From Isoetes taiwanensis (taxonomy: Eukaryota > Streptophyta > Lycopodiopsida > Isoetales > Isoetaceae): DNA of 64,000 nt. Both the position numbers and the translations under genes were made by a program. This document shows, in pieces, positions 60,473-64,000 of this stretch. The notes under the pieces are model-generated. The model had not been told where the DNA came from and made no database searches. It was given only the letters and a program-made list of their open reading frames with translations. The DNA lies in NCBI GenBank assembly GCA_021234155.1, contig JAJEKV010000095.1:3899503-3963502 (forward strand), given 5' to 3'. Position 1 is the stretch's first letter. Each line of letters starts with the position of its first letter.

Positions 60473-62484
60473 GATACGATTCTTAACTTTTAGGATGCTC
60501 AAATTATATTCACAACAGCATCACAACTGATAAACACGGTCATTCTGGATTTTTATTCAAGCAAAATACATCGGAGCACATGATTTACCGCCCAAACGAA
60601 TCCACTGGGTTATGGCATAACACAAGCGTTATGGCAGATACAAAGCTTTGGCTTCTAGCTTATTGGTAATCCAAGCTAGTCTCGCTACTTCAAGTAGCCA
60701 TAAATCAAAAAGCAATTGCAAATCTGTGATCTCACTATGGCAGAAAGCAATTGCAAATCTGTGATGTCATTATGGCCGTGATATGTGACCCCTTGTCATG
60801 TTTTCGGCCATTACCCTTCCATAAAGAGGAAAGACGACATGTTCCTCCCAATTCAGAAACTAGACTCTGAGTTGGTTCCAATGAAGTAAAAATGGTCTCC
60901 GTCGGAGCTACGGTTGCGGAGATATATTTATTAGAAGCTTAGCTTCTATTTTATAGATCTCTCCACGACTTTAGCTTTTTTTAGCAGGCACTTGCCTTTG
61001 ATATTAAAATAACTCCTTTTCTTTAATTAGAATACTTAACTTCTCATATGGGATATTATCTAGGGAATTTTCCTCGAGCTCGATTCCAACTAATAATCAT
61101 CCCAATGGTAGTGCCTTGACCTTTTTGCGATATTTCATAACACATTCGCCGTGGACCACTCAATCCATCCCTTCTCAAGATAGACTGTCCGCGATCATCT
61201 AAGATACTCTTTTTTTCAATCCATCCCTTCTCAAGATGGCTCACTGTGGAAGTTACATAATGCTGCACAATCCAGTAATGGTTATGGATATTCGCGTACT
61301 TTCAAAGTATATTATATCCCTTGTACTTCCAAAGTACGTTATCATCTTTCGTAGCTCCAAAGTACTACTTGATTGTATCGCCACCACGATACAGCGTATC
61401 TCCAAGATACAGATGCAACTTTTATCAAGCCAATTGTGTTGTAATAATAATTGGTACTCTTCAAAAATATACATCTTATGCACACTTGTTCAAGCCTATT
61501 GTGCTGCAGACACAATTATCAATCCCTCAAGAGGCATTCATTTCTATTGTTCAAGCCTATTATATTGCACTCGTCATTCCTAAACTACCATGGTATACAC
61601 ATTAAACATAGAATTCTAATCTTTATTCCGCATGAAGAAAATTAACTTACAAGCTTTACCCATAAGCTCGTACCATATGAAGCAATTTGAGAAGCTGAAT
61701 CCAAATTTCCCATCCACCTCCAAAGTCAAATATTAATATCCACAGCCAACCGGCCTCTCAGATCACTACGATCTGAATGTTCCAATCTCAAGCAAGAATG
61801 CTTTTTGCGATTTCATACTCAGGCTAGGAAGTTGCATAGGCTCAGATGATGAAAATAGGCTTCTAGAGTTTGCATAAGGATATGGTAGGTAGTCTACAAT
61901 TATGACAAAGCAAAGCTCAATGAGATCTGATCACGAATGTAGCAGGTGTTACTTGTCTCCAAGACAAGCTTCTTGTCTCGCCGACAACCTAGAGGTCATC
62001 CTTGTTATTCCATAATCCCATGGTATCTTTGGAAACTCCAGACTCATTCGCAACAAATCGATTTGTGTACTTTGAGCAATCTCTACAAAAGCGCATAACT
62101 TTTCCTTCATCATATTACATTGGACACCTCGAACTTTCCAAGGACCAGATGCTCCTTTTGACACTGGTATATTGCACTTCAAGTTCCTAACTTTTACATT
62201 AGAGCTTGTTTTCTAATAATACGATGCACGGATTTTCAAGATTTCAAGCTCCAAAAATCTCCACTTCATTTGAATGCCATGCTGCAACAAAATAAGCGCT
62301 TGTAATAATACTTGCACATGCTTGCAAAGACACTCATGGTGTTTTGCGGCCTTATAGGAAATTCCCAGCACCACCATTCCTGACTTGTCTAATTCCTCTC
62401 AGAGATTTGAGACTTCAAAATGCTCCGATGATCATATTGCACATAGCTCTTAGAAGAATCGTAAACCTCCGCTCTGATATCAAT
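60472..62484 (-). mobile_element. Tandem non-coding LTR-like unit, copy 2
   Basis: 2013-bp unit, similar along its whole length to 58225-60471 minus the nested palindrome. Both sides have the TTGATAC start and a primer-binding-site-like junction. Non-coding throughout: the short ORFs are repeat shadows. Confidence 0.7.
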
Positions 62485-64000
62485 TGATACGATTCTTAAT
62501 TTTTGGGATGCTTACATGATCTTAAAGTTATATTTTAGTAGATAAACAATAGCATGTTGTATTCACAGCAGCATCACAACTAATAAACATGGTCATTTTG
62601 GATTTATCTTCCAGCAAAATACATTGGAGCACATTATTTATTGCCCAACCAGATCCACTGGGTTATGGCATAACACAAGCGCTATGGCAGATACAAAGCT
62701 CTGGCTTCTCGCTTACTGGCTGTCTAGGCTAATCTGATTACTCCAAGTAGCCACAAATCAGAAAGCAATGCAAATCTGTGATGTTGCTATGGCACTGATA
62801 TGTGACCCTTTGTCACATTTCAGCCATTACCTTCCCATACAGAGGAACTACGACATGTTGCCATCCCGATTCAGAAGAATCTGAGCTGGTTCCAATGAAG
62901 TAAAAATAATGATTATCCAGTCAGCAAAACAATTATAACTAACTCACTGGATCACATTTTCTAGCATAAGTGTTGATAGAAAAGTCCAAATGAGCTCTTG
63001 TTTGATGCAATAGATAGATCTCATTGAGATCTTTCAAAACTTCAGTGGTTTGCAAATCTTTTAGCCCCATAAGACAGTAAAAGATTTAAAAAATAACATT
63101 TTTTGGAGTTTCTACAATCATAAGTGGTTAACATATATGTGCAAAGCACTAAGGTTGGAAAGATCTCAATGAGATCTATCTATTGCGCTAAACGAGAGCT
63201 CATTTTGACTTTTCTATCAACAGCTATGCTAGAAAATGTGATTCAATGAGTTAATTTATAACAGTTTTGCTGACTGGACCCTCAAGCTCTGATTTCTGAT
63301 TGGCGGTTCATGTATCTTCTTTTGGCTTAGTTGGCATGTTTTGAAGGCCCTTTTGTAATATCAAAAGAACCCTAATGTTGCATAGGCTCATATGATGGAA
63401 ATAGGCTTCTAGAGTTTGCATAAGGATATGGTAGGTTGTCTGCAATTATGACAAAGCAAATCTCAATGAAATTTGATCACGAATGTAGCAGGAGTTACTT
63501 GTCTCCAAGACAAGCTTATTGTCTCGCCGACAACACAGAGGTCGCCCTTGTTATTCCATAATCCCAAATGATTATGAAAAAACTTCTTTGGATACTCCAG
63601 ACTCATTTGCAACAAATCGATTTGTCTACTTTGAGCAATCTCTACAAAAGCACATAACTTTTCTTTCATCACAATAAATTGGACACCTCGAACTTTCCAA
63701 GGACAAGATGCTCCTTTTGACACTGGTTTGTTGCACTTTTAGTTTCTGACTTCCATGCTAGAGCTTGTTCTCTAATAATACGATGCACTGATTTTCAAGA
63801 TTTCAAGCTCCAAAAATCTCCACTTCATTCGAATGCCATGCTGCAACAAAATAAGCGCTTGTAATAATACTTGCACATGCTTGCAAAGAAACTCATGGTG
63901 TTTTGCAGCATAATAGGAAATTCCCAGCCCCGAGGATTCACTTTTATCAAGCATATGCTGCCTGCGTGCTTAAGGTGAGAAGAAACACCCTTGCATATGT
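62485..64000 (-). mobile_element. Tandem non-coding LTR-like unit, copy 3 (partial)
   Basis: Starts TTGATACGATTCTTAAT and continues with the same block order until the window ends. It is disturbed by a foldback element at 62916-63278, and the block order after that resumes further along the unit than expected, so a section has been lost. Confidence 0.65.
62916..63278. mobile_element. 363-bp foldback element
   Basis: The ends TCCAGTCAGCAAAAC and GTTTTGCTGACTGGA are exact complements. The arms continue as inverted repeats for about 110-130 bp (CACATTTTCTAGCAT, ATAGAAAAGTC, AGATAGATCTCATTGAGATC) around a central spacer. No target duplication is visible next to the ends. Confidence 0.8.

Overview
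The window is nuclear DNA of a land plant. Its genes have short GT-AG introns, plant-specific families (a VQ-motif protein, a GT47 exostosin with EGF modules) and plant-type transposable elements (Ty3 chromovirus, LINEs, Helitron-type Pif1 helicase, foldback elements, an LTR-like repeat primed by initiator-Met tRNA). Spacing is transposon-rich and the single-copy proteins are fairly diverged from the angiosperm versions I remember. A fern, lycophyte or other early-diverging lineage is possible, but the sequence alone does not settle it.

Three intact host genes can be read. (1) 13978-18764, minus: a 14-exon, 765-aa EXAD-like GT47 glycosyltransferase (Golgi, extensin arabinosylation). (2) 47926-49539, plus: an 8-exon, 334-aa monoacylglycerol lipase / caffeoylshikimate esterase-like hydrolase with a complete Ser-Asp-His triad. 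(3) 55441-56244, minus: an intronless 267-aa MKS1-like VQ protein. They are unlinked in function and orientation. A neprosin-domain fragment at 33270-33593 is a broken gene piece.

The rest is mostly mobile DNA and repeats. 1-5060: AT-rich DNA with several minisatellites and a tRNA-like SINE head. 5131-6703: decayed Pif1 helicase. 7862-7978: a long, well-paired hairpin. 9641-11830: a 2.2-kb terminal-inverted-repeat element filled with copies of a 16-bp palindrome. 19448-21919: a 2.5-kb foldback element whose left arm is an array of about 17 GATTCC/GGAATC units. 22678-27187: a truncated Ty3 chromovirus lacking its integrase core. 27188-30188 and 43875-46797: two copies of a 3-kb sequence carrying the same ancestral LINE insertion. 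30636-31827: a LINE with a 17-bp target duplication. 35808-42457: a 6.65-kb terminal-inverted-repeat element. 46980-58000: scattered retroposon 3' ends, several with ATTCT or GATA microsatellite tails. 58225-64000: about three tandem copies of a non-coding LTR-like unit, with two small foldback elements nested inside.

The most interesting candidate is the 35808-42457 element. It has matching imperfect terminal repeats, a CTTA flank on both sides, repeated AAGTGCTT-type motifs, a decayed coding region that resembles an unnamed, widespread transposon-associated protein family, a small two-exon acidic gene that looks intact, and a zinc-finger-like coding remnant on the opposite strand.
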